In this document: positions 56,327-64,000 of the stretch, one piece after another
Layout of the letters: every line of letters begins with the position of its first letter
How positions within the stretch are numbered: position 1 is the first letter of the stretch
Assembly: GCF_003340565.1 (NCBI RefSeq)
Contig: NZ_QPLK01000009.1
Span: 84,111-148,110, forward strand
DNA from: Rhodovulum sp. 12E13
Lineage (GTDB): Bacteria > Pseudomonadota > Alphaproteobacteria > Rhodobacterales > Rhodobacteraceae
Direction of reading: 5' to 3'
Length of the DNA stretch: 64,000 nt
Translations under genes and position numbers: made by a program
The notes under the pieces: generated by a model
Database searches by the model: none
What the model was told of the DNA's origin: nothing
What the model saw: the letters and a program-made list of their open reading frames with translations, nothing else

Positions 56327-57216
56327 CGGTGTCTCCCTGATGTTTCGTCCGTTGCGGCCTCAAGCGCGGCGCGCGCCTCGGCCATCTGCCTGACCGCGCG
56401 CAGCACGTGCGGGGTGCCGCAGATCCAGTCGCGGTCGGTCGTCGACGCGCGCCCGCCGCCGGTGGCCGAGAGGGCGGGATGGGTCAGCACCGACTCGGCG
56501 CGCGACGCGCCCGCGCTGGCCCGGCCCGTCACCACGAGATCGGGCGCCGCCATCACCAGCTCCTCGAGCGAAAGGTACCCGCCCTGCGCGAGGCCCAGCT
56601 CGGTCGCCACGTTGGCGAAGCCTGCCGCCGCGACGATGGCTCCCGCCAGGGTCCGGTCGCCATTGGTGTATCCGTTGGCGTAGTAGAGCGCGGCGCGCGG
56701 CCTCTCGGCCAGTTCGGTGCGCAGCGCGGCGAGATCGGCATCGAAGCGGGCCACGGCCCGCTCCGCCTGCGCCTCGCGGCCGAGCGCCCGGCCGACGGCG
56801 CGCAGCCGGTCGCGCACATCGGAGAGCGCATAGGCAGGGGCGAGTTCCACCACCTCGACGCCCAGCCGGCGCAGCATCGAGACGGTCGCGCGACTGGTGA
56901 AGGTTCCGGCGAGCACGAGGTCTGGGCGGTGAAGGAACACGTCCTCGGCGAGGGTGCTGTTGGCGGGCAGGGCGGCGGCCGCCTCGGCCATGGCCGAGCT
57001 GCGCGGGTCGTGCGCCAGACGGCTGACCGACACGAGCTGCCCCGGGGCCGCCAGCATCAGCGCGAGCTGGTCGGTGCACAGGTTGACCGACACGACGCGC
57101 TCTGGGGCATCGGCGCGCCCGGGCCCGGCAAGCGCCACCAGGGCGGCGAGCGCGACGCCCGCCGCCCGGAGGGGCCGCCGCCCCGCGCGCTCAGAACGAG
57201 GTCGACAGGCCGACAT
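56323..57216 (-). CDS. BtuF-like periplasmic substrate-binding protein
   Basis: 297 aa. An N-terminal signal region (RAAGVALAALVALAGPGRADA) is followed by a helical-backbone type III binding protein: RVVSVNLCTDQLALMLAAPGQLVSVS, LAEDVFLHRPDLVLAGTF, GGYLSLEELVMAAPDLVV. It resembles vitamin B12/siderophore binding proteins. The position directly after a B12-regulated receptor and before cobO argues for corrinoid. No BtuC/BtuD genes are in this window. The start at 57216 overlaps the btuB stop by 26 bases and has no obvious ribosome-binding site, so it may be further in. Confidence 0.85.
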   Translation of the reverse strand: MSACRPRSERAGRRPLRAAGVALAALVALAGPGRADAPERVVSVNLCTDQLALMLAAPGQLVSVSRLAHDPRSSAMAEAAAALPANSTLAEDVFLHRPDLVLAGTFTSRATVSMLRRLGVEVVELAPAYALSDVRDRLRAVGRALGREAQAERAVARFDADLAALRTELAERPRAALYYANGYTNGDRTLAGAIVAAAGFANVATELGLAQGGYLSLEELVMAAPDLVVTGRASAGASRAESVLTHPALSATGGGRASTTDRDWICGTPHVLRAVRQMAEARAALEAATDETSGRHR

Positions 57217-59023
57217 AGGCCGCCCGGCCGGGCTGGTTGAAGCCGCCCGCCGTCTCGTAATCGGCGTCGAACAGGTTCTCGACCCGCAGAGAGGCCGAGA
57301 CGGTGTCGCTCAGGGCGTAGGCGAGTCCGAGATTGGCCAGCGTGTAGTCGCCCACCTTGTTGTCCGCCGGCGCGAATTCCGACGCCTCCACGTCGGCCAC
57401 GTGCCGCACGTCGAAGCGGCCCGTGAGCCGGTCGGCGATCTCGCCCTCGATGCCGAGCACGAGGTCGTGGCGGGGCACCCGCGGCAGGCGGCCGGCCTCG
57501 GTCTCGGCGTCGGTGTAGGTGTAGGCGCCGAACAGCGCCGCGCGGCCCTGCGCCAGCGCGTAGCGGCCCGACAGCTCCAGCCCGCGCGTGCGCGTCGTGC
57601 CCTCGACCTGCGCGTAGCAGCCGAAGCCCGTGCCGCAGGCGGTGGCGCCCGGGTCGAACCGGATGAGGTTGTCGATCTCGGTGTAGAAGGCCGTCGCCTT
57701 GACGACGTTGTCGTCGCCGAAGCGGCGCTCGACGCCCAGCTCGAGGCTCAGGCTCTCCTCGGCCTCGAGGTCGGGGTCGCCGAAGGCCGAGAACCGCTCG
57801 AACAGCGAGGGCGCGCGAAAGCCGGTGCCGGCCACGGCGCGCACGGTCGTCTCGGGCGTCGCCTGCCAGGCCGCGGCGAGGCGCCCGGTGGTCTGGCCGC
57901 CGAAATCGTCGCTGTCGTCGTGGCGCAGCGAGACCGCGAGGTCGAGCGTCTCGGTGGGCCGCAGCACGGCCTCGCCGAAGATCGCCACGGTCGCGTCCTC
58001 GCCCGACACGCTGTCGGTCGCGATCGTCTCCTCCGTCCAGTCTGCACCGAAGGACAGCGTGGTGCTGCCCAGGTCGCCGGTGCCCACATAGGAAAGCTGC
58101 CGGCGGTCGCCCTCGAACTCGCGGGTGAAGCCGCCAGGGTCCTCGCGGTCCGACGTGAAGACCGCGTAGGACAGCTCGTGGTCGAACCCGAAGGCGTCGA
58201 CACGCGCGAAGACGCGCCCGCCGCGCTGCATCGCGTAGGTGATGCCCGAATTGTCGGTCGCCGAGCGGTCGATCTCCAGCTCGGCGTCGCGCCAGAGCGC
58301 CGAGAAGCCGAGCGTGACGGTCTCGGACACGTCGAAATCGCCCGTCAGCGTGGCGAAGGTCTGCTGGAAGCCGTCATCCTCGTCGTCGCCCGCGCGGGTC
58401 GAGATGCCGTCCGTGATCGTGCGGTCGAGGGTGAAGGAGAGCTGGCCGCGCTCGGTGCGCTGCGTGACGCCGAGGGTACCCGAATAGGTCTCGAAGCTGC
58501 CGGCCTCGACATCGAGCCGGCCGCTGAAGCCCAGCTCGTCGGAGCGGGCGGTGGCGATGTCGACGACGCCCGCGATCGCCTCGGAGCCGTAGAGCGCCGA
58601 TTGCGAGCCCTTGATCACCTCGACCCGGCCGAGGCCCGCTTTCGTCAGGCCGCCGAAGTTGAAGGCGGTCTGCGTGCCTGCCGGGTCCGTGACGTCGATC
58701 CCGTCGATCCGAACGGCGATGTAGGAGGTATCGAGGCCCCGGATCCGCAGCGTGGTGTTGGAGCCGAGCCCGCCGTTCGAGGAAAACGACACGCCCGGCA
58801 ACGTGGCGAGCGTGTCCGAGAGGGCGAAGGTGGGCGCCGCCTCGAGCGTCTCGCCCTCGAGCAGGTCGACCGTCGCGCCGGTGCGGGCGAGCGGCTGCGG
58901 CGAGAGGGCGGTGAAGGCGCCGGTGACGACGATCTCGTCGAGGGCGAAGGGCTGGTCCTGCGCGATGGCAGGCGAGACGGACAGGGCCAGGGGGGCCGCG
59001 GTCAGGGCGAGCAGTCTGTGCAT
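57191..59023 (-). CDS. btuB: TonB-dependent receptor, corrinoid type (BtuB-like)
   Basis: 610 aa. Signal peptide, then the TonB box region DEIVVTGAF, the plug (LARTGATVDLLEG...LRIRGLDTSYIAVRIDGIDV and VIKGSQSALYGSEAIAGVVDI), and a 22-strand barrel ending in AYVGLSTSF, with the terminal Phe. It imports vitamin B12 or analogues across the outer membrane. The start at 59023 is preferred to 59029 because GGGAGG then lies six bases upstream. A cobalamin riboswitch precedes it. Confidence 0.92.
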   Translation of the reverse strand: MHRLLALTAAPLALSVSPAIAQDQPFALDEIVVTGAFTALSPQPLARTGATVDLLEGETLEAAPTFALSDTLATLPGVSFSSNGGLGSNTTLRIRGLDTSYIAVRIDGIDVTDPAGTQTAFNFGGLTKAGLGRVEVIKGSQSALYGSEAIAGVVDIATARSDELGFSGRLDVEAGSFETYSGTLGVTQRTERGQLSFTLDRTITDGISTRAGDDEDDGFQQTFATLTGDFDVSETVTLGFSALWRDAELEIDRSATDNSGITYAMQRGGRVFARVDAFGFDHELSYAVFTSDREDPGGFTREFEGDRRQLSYVGTGDLGSTTLSFGADWTEETIATDSVSGEDATVAIFGEAVLRPTETLDLAVSLRHDDSDDFGGQTTGRLAAAWQATPETTVRAVAGTGFRAPSLFERFSAFGDPDLEAEESLSLELGVERRFGDDNVVKATAFYTEIDNLIRFDPGATACGTGFGCYAQVEGTTRTRGLELSGRYALAQGRAALFGAYTYTDAETEAGRLPRVPRHDLVLGIEGEIADRLTGRFDVRHVADVEASEFAPADNKVGDYTLANLGLAYALSDTVSASLRVENLFDADYETAGGFNQPGRAAYVGLSTSF

Positions 59024-59029
59024 GTGCAT

Positions 59030-59052
59030 CCTCCCGGCGCGGGGGACGCGCC
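59030..59052 (-). promoter_or_regulatory. Ribosome-binding site with adjoining hairpin in the btuB leader
   Basis: On the minus strand GGCGCG-TCCCC-CGCGCC (59052-59036) forms a perfect 6-bp stem immediately before GGGAGG (59035-59030). The loop TCCCC can also pair with the GGGAG part. It could couple riboswitch state to translation of btuB. Confidence 0.4.
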
Positions 59053-59171
59053 GTGATTCGTTTCTCCGTGTCGTTGGAGGGGACGCACCCCTTCCGCGGA
59101 CGGCGACTTTCATCACCACGACGGAAGGTTTCCGTTGTCTGGGTCGCGCCCCGCGCCCGGACAGGGTGATC

Positions 59172-59345
59172 GCGCCGGCAGGTCTCCTGGCTCGCGGGTC
59201 GTCGCTCCTCCGGGCCTTCCCGGGGGGCCTCGAGGGCCGCCCCAGTGGCGTAATCCGGCATCGCTCGCCGCTCACAGTTGCGGGGGCAGCCGCGGATTTG
59301 GCCCTTGCATGGCAAGCGCCGCACCGCGTTCCCTTTTCATCGAGC
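59172..59345 (-). promoter_or_regulatory. Cobalamin riboswitch
   Basis: On the minus strand the aptamer landmarks occur in order: AAAAGGGAACGCGGTGC (about 59337-59321), GCTGCCCCCGCAACTGTGA (about 59290-59272), the B12-box part GCCACTGG (59249-59242), and GAGCCAGGAGACCTGCC (about 59193-59177). Together these are the signature of the cobalamin riboswitch. About 150 bases separate it from the btuB start. It should switch off the btuB-btuF-cobO-DUF1289-cobQ operon when adenosylcobalamin is abundant. Confidence 0.95.
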
Positions 59346-59494
59346 GACCCGAAAGACGGCCCGCTCGAACCGGAGCAGTGTCAGCATAGCCTGACAAGCA
59401 TGGGCGCGAAAGGGGGCTGTCGCCGGCGCTATTGGCCGCATCGCTCTGCCGGCGCACCGTTGCCGCGCCCGCGCCCGCGTCGCAGGGTGCGGGC

Positions 59495-60190
59495 ATGGCA
59501 AGCGAGACCCCGGCGATGGCGAGAGACCCCCGGACGGCGTGGCGCCTCGACGTCGCGCTCGACCGGCCGTGGCTCGAGGTGCGCCTGCCGGGTCCGTTGC
59601 GCTGCCTGAGCTGGGCGCCGGCCGGGGGCGGCTTCGTCACGGCCGCACGGGTGCTCTGGCGCGAGGTGCGCGACGCCGACCTGACGGAAGACCTCGATGC
59701 TCCCGCCTGGCTGCGCAAGGAGCTCGCCGCGCGCGGTGCGGAGGGCGCGGTCGGGCTGCTGACGTCGCGCAACGTGGCGCGCTACCGGCTGGCCGAGGCC
59801 GAGGTCGACGGCGTCCGGGCCGCCTGCTGCGCGACGGTGGGCCTGACCAATGCCGAGCGGGTGGGGCGCCGCCGGGCCGCGGCGGCGGACGCATGGGGCA
59901 CGATCAACCTCGTCTGCGCCACCGACGCCACCCTGACGGAGGCCGCGCAGGTCGAGGCGTTGAGCGTTGCGGTGCAGGCGCGCACGGCGGCGGTCACGGA
60001 GGCGGGCCATGTCATGGAGACTGGCGTGGCGACGGGCACGGGGACCGATTGCATCGTGCTGGCCTGCCCGCCCGGTGCGATGCCCTATGCCGGCACCCAT
60101 ACCGCGGTGGGAGAGGCGGTTGGCCGCGCCGTGTGGGACGCGGTCGGCGCCGGCGTGGCCGAATGGATGGCGACAGGCGGGGCCGAGTGA
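59495..60190 (+). CDS. cbiZ: Adenosylcobinamide amidohydrolase
   Basis: 231 aa. CbiZ cleaves the aminopropanol side chain of adenosylcobinamide or pseudo-B12 to give adenosylcobyric acid, enabling salvage of foreign corrinoids. Family marks are LLTSRNVARYRLAEAEVDGVRAACCATVGLTNA, GTINLVCATDATLTEAAQVEALSVAVQARTAAV, and VATGTGTDCIVLACPP. The start at 59495 (AGGG upstream) or 59516 cannot be separated. It is divergent from btuB and convergent with cobC. Confidence 0.93.
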   Translation: MASETPAMARDPRTAWRLDVALDRPWLEVRLPGPLRCLSWAPAGGGFVTAARVLWREVRDADLTEDLDAPAWLRKELAARGAEGAVGLLTSRNVARYRLAEAEVDGVRAACCATVGLTNAERVGRRRAAAADAWGTINLVCATDATLTEAAQVEALSVAVQARTAAVTEAGHVMETGVATGTGTDCIVLACPPGAMPYAGTHTAVGEAVGRAVWDAVGAGVAEWMATGGAE

Positions 60191-60194
60191 GGGG

Positions 60195-61169
60195 TCATGC
60201 CCGCAGCGCCCGCGCCAGCCGCACCCAGCCGTCCTCTGTCCCCGGCAGGCCGAGTCGCAGCCAGCTCGGCGCGTAGGGGAAGGCGCGGGTCCAGATACGG
60301 GCACGCGCAAGCCGGTCCTGTGCCCCCGTGCCGTCGCCGACGTCGTAGGTGCGAAAGAGGGGGGTGCCCCCGACAAGGCGCCACCCCGCCCCCGCCGCCA
60401 GCCTGTCGAGCCGCGCGGCGTCCTGCGCGAGACGGGCGCGCGTCGCATCCTGCCAGCCCGTGTCGGCCAGCGCCGCGCGCCCCACCGCCACGGCAGGCCC
60501 GTTGATGCGCCAGGGGCCTGCCAGCATCCGCAGCCGCTCGGCCAGCGCGTCGCCCGCGAGCGCGAAGCCGAGGCGCAGGCCGGCCAGACCGTAGAACTTG
60601 CCGAAAGAGCGCAGGACGACAAGACGGTCCGTCTCGGGGCCGAGCCGCGCGGCAAGGGACAGGGCAGGCTCGGCGTCGGCGAAGCTCTCGTCGACGACCA
60701 GCAGGCCCACGCGGCCGGCGAGCGCGCGCAGCTCGCCGGGTGCATGCCGCCGCCCGTCAGGGTTGTTCGGGTTGACCACCACGGCGAGATCGGCGCCCGC
60801 GAGCGCTGCCATCTCGCGCACCTGCGTCACCTGCCAGCCGCCCTCGACGAGCGCGCCCTCGTGCTCCTCGTAGGTCGGTCCGAGCACGCGCGCCGCGCCG
60901 CCCCTGCCGAGGTGCGGCACGAGCTGGATCGCTGCCTGCGCCCCCGCGAGCGCGACGGCCTGCGCGGGGGTGGCGTAGGCGGCGCGGGCGGCGTCTTCCA
61001 CCGCGGCGATCTCCCGCTCCGCCGGCAGGGCAGCCCAGGCGCGGGCGGGAATGTCGGGCAGCGGGTAGGGCACCGGGTTGATGCCCGTGGAGAGGTCGAG
61101 CCAGTCCTCGGGCGTGCCGCCGTGCCGCGCCATGCCCTCGCCCGGATCGCCGCCGTGAATGCGCATCAT
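60195..61169 (-). CDS. cobC: Threonine-phosphate decarboxylase
   Basis: 324 aa, a PLP aminotransferase-fold enzyme. It makes (R)-1-amino-2-propanol phosphate for the corrin side chain (called CobC in Pseudomonas, CobD in Salmonella). Marks are LSTGINPVPYP, VVVNPNNPDGRRHAPGEL, and VVLRSFGKFYGLAGLRLGFALA, whose Lys in SFGK should bind PLP. The start at 61169 overlaps the CbiB stop by four bases (ATGA). Tight overlap with cbiB and pduX gives a complete side-chain operon. Confidence 0.94.
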   Translation of the reverse strand: MMRIHGGDPGEGMARHGGTPEDWLDLSTGINPVPYPLPDIPARAWAALPAEREIAAVEDAARAAYATPAQAVALAGAQAAIQLVPHLGRGGAARVLGPTYEEHEGALVEGGWQVTQVREMAALAGADLAVVVNPNNPDGRRHAPGELRALAGRVGLLVVDESFADAEPALSLAARLGPETDRLVVLRSFGKFYGLAGLRLGFALAGDALAERLRMLAGPWRINGPAVAVGRAALADTGWQDATRARLAQDAARLDRLAAGAGWRLVGGTPLFRTYDVGDGTGAQDRLARARIWTRAFPYAPSWLRLGLPGTEDGWVRLARALRA

Positions 61170-62116
61170 CCCGCTCCCGCCAGCGCCAGGGCCAGCAGCG
61201 CCGCCGCCGCCAGCGCCATCGCCCGCAGATAGACCGCCAGGCCGCGGCGGACATCGCCCGGCGCCGGATCTGGCGCACCCGCGTTGAGCCAGGGCTCGTC
61301 GGCCACCCGGTCGGCATAGACACGGGGGCCGGACAGGCGCACGCCGAGCGCGCCGGCCATCGCTGCCTCGGGCCAGCCGGCATTGGGCGAGCGGTGGTGT
61401 CGCGCGTCGCGCGCCATGGTGCGGAGCGAGGCCCGCGGCTGGCCGGAGGCAAGCGCGATCAGGAGCCCGGTCAGCCGCGCGGGACCCAGGTTGGCCGCGT
61501 CGTCGAGCCGGGCCGCGACGCGGCCGAAGGCGGCGTGGCGCGGTGTCCGGTGGCCGATCATCGAGTCGAGCGTGTTGACCGCCTTGTAGGCCGCGATGCC
61601 GGGCAGCCCGAGAAGGGCGCCCCAGAACAGCGGCGCCACGACCCCGTCGGAGGCGTTCTCGGCGAGGCTCTCCAGCGCCGCGCGGGCGAGGCCGGCGGAG
61701 TCGAGCTGCGCCGGGTCGCGCCCGACGATCATCGCGACCGCCGCGCGGGCGCTCTCCGGTTCCCCGGCCCCGAGCGGTTGCGCGACCGCATCCACATGGG
61801 CGTGGAGCGACCGCGCGGCCACGAGCGGCCAGGCGAGCAGGCCGCCGAGCGCGATGCCGAGCCAGCCTGCCGGCAGGGCGGCCTGCAGCGCCAGCGCGGG
61901 CAGCGCAGCCGCGGCCACGACCAGCGCCACCGTGACCGCGCCGGCGCGCCCGCGTGCCGCCTCGCTCCGGTCGGCCCGGTTCAGGCGGGCGTCGAGCGCG
62001 GCGATCAGGTGTCCGAGCCACGTGACCGGGTGACCGATGCGGCGGAACAGCGCCGGGGGCCAGCCGAGCGCGGCGTCGATCGCCAGCGCGACCAGCATCG
62101 CCGCCGCGAGGCTCAC
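61166..62116 (-). CDS. cbiB: Adenosylcobinamide-phosphate synthase
   Basis: 316 aa, a multi-pass membrane protein (about five to eight hydrophobic stretches). It joins cobyric acid and aminopropanol phosphate. Family marks are GHPVTWLGHLIAALDARLNR, ESLAENASDGVVAPLFWGALLGLPGIAAYKAVNTLDSMIGH, and RDARHHRSPNAGWPEAAMAGALGVRLSGP. The GTG at 62116 overlaps the upstream gene's stop by four bases. This protein is named CobD in Pseudomonas. Confidence 0.94.
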   Translation of the reverse strand: MSLAAAMLVALAIDAALGWPPALFRRIGHPVTWLGHLIAALDARLNRADRSEAARGRAGAVTVALVVAAAALPALALQAALPAGWLGIALGGLLAWPLVAARSLHAHVDAVAQPLGAGEPESARAAVAMIVGRDPAQLDSAGLARAALESLAENASDGVVAPLFWGALLGLPGIAAYKAVNTLDSMIGHRTPRHAAFGRVAARLDDAANLGPARLTGLLIALASGQPRASLRTMARDARHHRSPNAGWPEAAMAGALGVRLSGPRVYADRVADEPWLNAGAPDPAPGDVRRGLAVYLRAMALAAAALLALALAGAG

Positions 62117-63006
62117 GTCGCCCCCGTGCGGAAGCGCAGCACGCAAGCATAGCCCGCCCCGCGCAGCGCCGCCTCCGCCCCGGCGGGGACCCCTCCCGGC
62201 GGGAAGATCAACGCCCGCGCCGAGCCGGTATGCGCCCGGGCATGGCCGAGCGCGCCGAGCCGGGCGGCGAGCGCTGCCGTGGGGTCGTTGCCCGGCCCGC
62301 GCAGGGCGGTCGTTCGGAGGGCCGAGGCCGAGGCGATGCGGGCGAGCCGCGCCAGTCGATCCGCGGAGATCGTCCCGGCGTCGCCCCCGCCCCGATGATC
62401 TTGCGCCTGCCTGCGCCCCGGCGCATCCCGAAGCCGCGCAGGGAGGCGCAGCCGGTCTGGCGCGAGGGTCGCCGCCCAGTCCTCGGCGAGGTCGGCGATG
62501 TCGGGAAAGCGCGTGTCGGCCGGGTCGGTCGGTTCCGGTCGCCCGAGAAAACCGCCCACGATCTCGGCCACCGGAGGGCGCGGCAGGGCGCGCAGCGCCA
62601 CGGCCCGCCGGGGCGCCCAGAGCACCGCGTCGGGGGCCGCGCGCATCAGCGGGTCGGTCGCGCCCTCGGCCGACAGGCAGGCGGCGGCGACGCGCTCCTC
62701 CTCCGCGCCCAGGAGACGGGCGAGCGCCACAAGCGCCGCGGTGGACATGCCTGCCCCGCCGCCGGGCGGCAGGTCGGCCGCCAGGCGCACGCGCCCCGGC
62801 AGGGGGCGGCCCAGTGCCGCGAGGAAGCGCCGCGCCCGGCATGCGTCGAGCAGGCCGTCGGGCCGGTCGAGCCCCGGCGGGGCGCCCGTCTCCAGCGTCG
62901 CGCGGACGCCGCGCACAGGGCAGGCCAGCGTCACCAGCGCGACCGGCCCGCCCGGGCCGAGGCGGCCCTGCAGCCACTCGCCGAAATGCCCCGCAACGAA
63001 GACCAC
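62113..63006 (-). CDS. L-threonine kinase (GHMP family, PduX-like)
   Basis: 297 aa. It would make L-threonine O-3-phosphate, the substrate of CobC. The GHMP ATP loop is DLPPGGGAGMSTAALVALARLLG. The N-terminus GHFGEWLQGRLGPGGPVALVTLACP and the C-terminal RAHTGSARALIFPP fit the family. A stretch rich in Gly/Asp/Gln (about residues 205-215) looks like a variable loop. It is first in the pduX-cbiB-cobC operon, and the context supports the assignment. Confidence 0.85.
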   Translation of the reverse strand: MVFVAGHFGEWLQGRLGPGGPVALVTLACPVRGVRATLETGAPPGLDRPDGLLDACRARRFLAALGRPLPGRVRLAADLPPGGGAGMSTAALVALARLLGAEEERVAAACLSAEGATDPLMRAAPDAVLWAPRRAVALRALPRPPVAEIVGGFLGRPEPTDPADTRFPDIADLAEDWAATLAPDRLRLPARLRDAPGRRQAQDHRGGGDAGTISADRLARLARIASASALRTTALRGPGNDPTAALAARLGALGHARAHTGSARALIFPPGGVPAGAEAALRGAGYACVLRFRTGAT

Positions 63007-63009
63007 CGC

Positions 63010-63225
63010 TCAGACACGTCCGTCGAGCGGCCCCACCGACCGGGCATCGCCCGCGCCGCGCGGCCACGTGAGCGACGGCGCCGACCCGTCGCAGGCCAGC
63101 GCTGCCGCTCGCTCGAGCCGGGCGGACACGTCGCGCCGGCCGCCGGGCCGCTCGCCGGTCTCGGCCGGGCCGTTGTGCAGGAGACCGAGATCGCGTGGGT
63201 CAATCGGAGACATCGGGCTTTCCAT
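63010..63225 (-). CDS. Possible small protein between pduX and cobU
   Basis: 71 aa, MESPMSPIDPRDLGLLHNGPA... No domain is recognised. It ends three bases before the pduX start and would fit in the operon, but it has no clear ribosome-binding site and codon usage gives no strong support. It may only be leader sequence; start could be 63225 or 63213. Confidence 0.3.
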   Translation of the reverse strand: MESPMSPIDPRDLGLLHNGPAETGERPGGRRDVSARLERAAALACDGSAPSLTWPRGAGDARSVGPLDGRV

Positions 63226-63255
63226 CGCGCAGCGGACCTGCTCTTACACGGCGCG

Positions 63256-63763
63256 ATGGCGAAGTCGATCCTCATCACCGGGGGCGCCCGCTCGGGCAAG
63301 AGCGCGCTGGCCGAGCGGCTGACGCTGCGGCTCGGGCGGCCGGCCGTCTACGTCGCCACGGCCGAGGCGCTGGATGCCGAGATGGCGGAGCGCATCGCCC
63401 GCCACCAGGCCCGCCGCGGCCCCGACTGGCATACGGTCGCCGCGCCCCGCGCTCTCGTCGCGGCCCTCGACGACAGCGACGGCGGCCCGCCGCGGCTGGT
63501 CGACTGCTTGACCCTGTGGCTGAGCAACCTGATGCTCGGCGAGCGGGACTGGCGGGCCGAGGCGGAGGCGCTGGCGGCGGCGCTCGGGCGCCAGCGCGCG
63601 CCGGTGGTGCTGGTGACCAACGAGGTGGGCGCGGGGCTCGTGCCCGAGACGCCGCTGGGCCGTGCCTATCGAGACGCGGCCGGCTGGACCAACCAGACGG
63701 TCGCCGCCGCCTGCGACGAGGTGTGGCTCGCGGTCGCCGGATACCCGCTGAAGGTGAAACCGA

Positions 63764-63783
<20 letters not shown>
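63256..63783 (+). CDS. cobU: Adenosylcobinamide kinase/adenosylcobinamide-phosphate guanylyltransferase
   Basis: 175 aa. It phosphorylates adenosylcobinamide and adds GMP, in the nucleotide-loop step. The P-loop is [14 protein letters not shown] at the N-terminus, followed by [25 protein letters not shown] (with the guanylated His region), [12 protein letters not shown], and [15 protein letters not shown]. It overlaps the cobT start by 20 bases. Confidence 0.95.

Positions 63784-64000
<217 letters not shown>

Noticed and set aside
63010..63225. Treating the 71-aa frame between pduX and cobU as a confident gene.
   Set aside because: No ribosome-binding site or domain; kept only as a low-confidence feature.

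Overview
This window is a high-GC, gene-dense stretch of a Rhodobacterales (Alphaproteobacteria) chromosome. The affiliation is inferred from gene content: a crotonyl-CoA carboxylase/reductase plus ethylmalonyl-CoA mutase locus, the order rpsA-ihfB-lapA-trpF-small ORF-trpB, an H-NS/HvrA-type protein, a Roseobacter-type LuxR/LuxI pair, and cobalamin genes of the aerobic alphaproteobacterial kind. I see no phage, insertion sequence, CRISPR array, rRNA or tRNA. Both ends cut genes: a GcvT-like protein on the left and cobT on the right.

Layout, left to right. 1-7.3 kb: GcvT-like folate protein, MscS channel, sugar genes (ribokinase, FAH-family hydrolase, KDPG aldolase), deoD, a secreted DUF4329 protein and an H-NS-like protein. 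7.4-12.5 kb: ethylmalonyl-CoA pathway genes ecm and ccr around an acyltransferase. 12.6-14.3 kb: quorum-sensing cassette (small ORF, luxR, luxI). 14.3-16.6 kb: RecD-like helicase and an SDR enzyme. 16.8-20.9 kb: a complete four-gene Anbu cluster (circularly permuted ATP-grasp, alpha-E, transglutaminase, proteasome-like Anbu). 21-30.3 kb: dtd, a sugar kinase, a zinc-ribbon/SPFH pair, lactate permease, DUF2927 lipoprotein, TelA/XpaC stress genes. 30.4-36.5 kb: YaiI, then a LysR regulator divergent from a tripartite tricarboxylate transporter coupled to a gamma-glutamyltransferase. 36.6-47.5 kb: housekeeping (yebC, cmk, aroA, trmB, rpsA, ihfB, lapA, trpF, trpB). 47.5-53.1 kb: DUF2332, serine hydrolase, pth, ABM monooxygenase, rplY, lldD. 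53.6-64 kb: a cobalamin region led by a B12 riboswitch.

How the genes work together. Ecm needs adenosylcobalamin, so the ethylmalonyl-CoA locus and the B12 region are functionally linked. The B12 region combines uptake (TonB receptor, BtuF), adenosylation (CobO), corrin-ring finishing (CobQ, CbiB, PduX, CobC, CobU, CobT) and remodelling of foreign corrinoids (CbiZ).

The signals least explained by gene calls are two families of intergenic elements. One is a roughly 22-nt motif built on CAAATA with seven copies. The other is groups of adjacent perfect hairpins, often with a TTCGAA centre, at three sites. A hairpin sequestering the luxI ribosome-binding site and a DUF1289 fusion protein inside the riboswitch-controlled operon also deserve attention.
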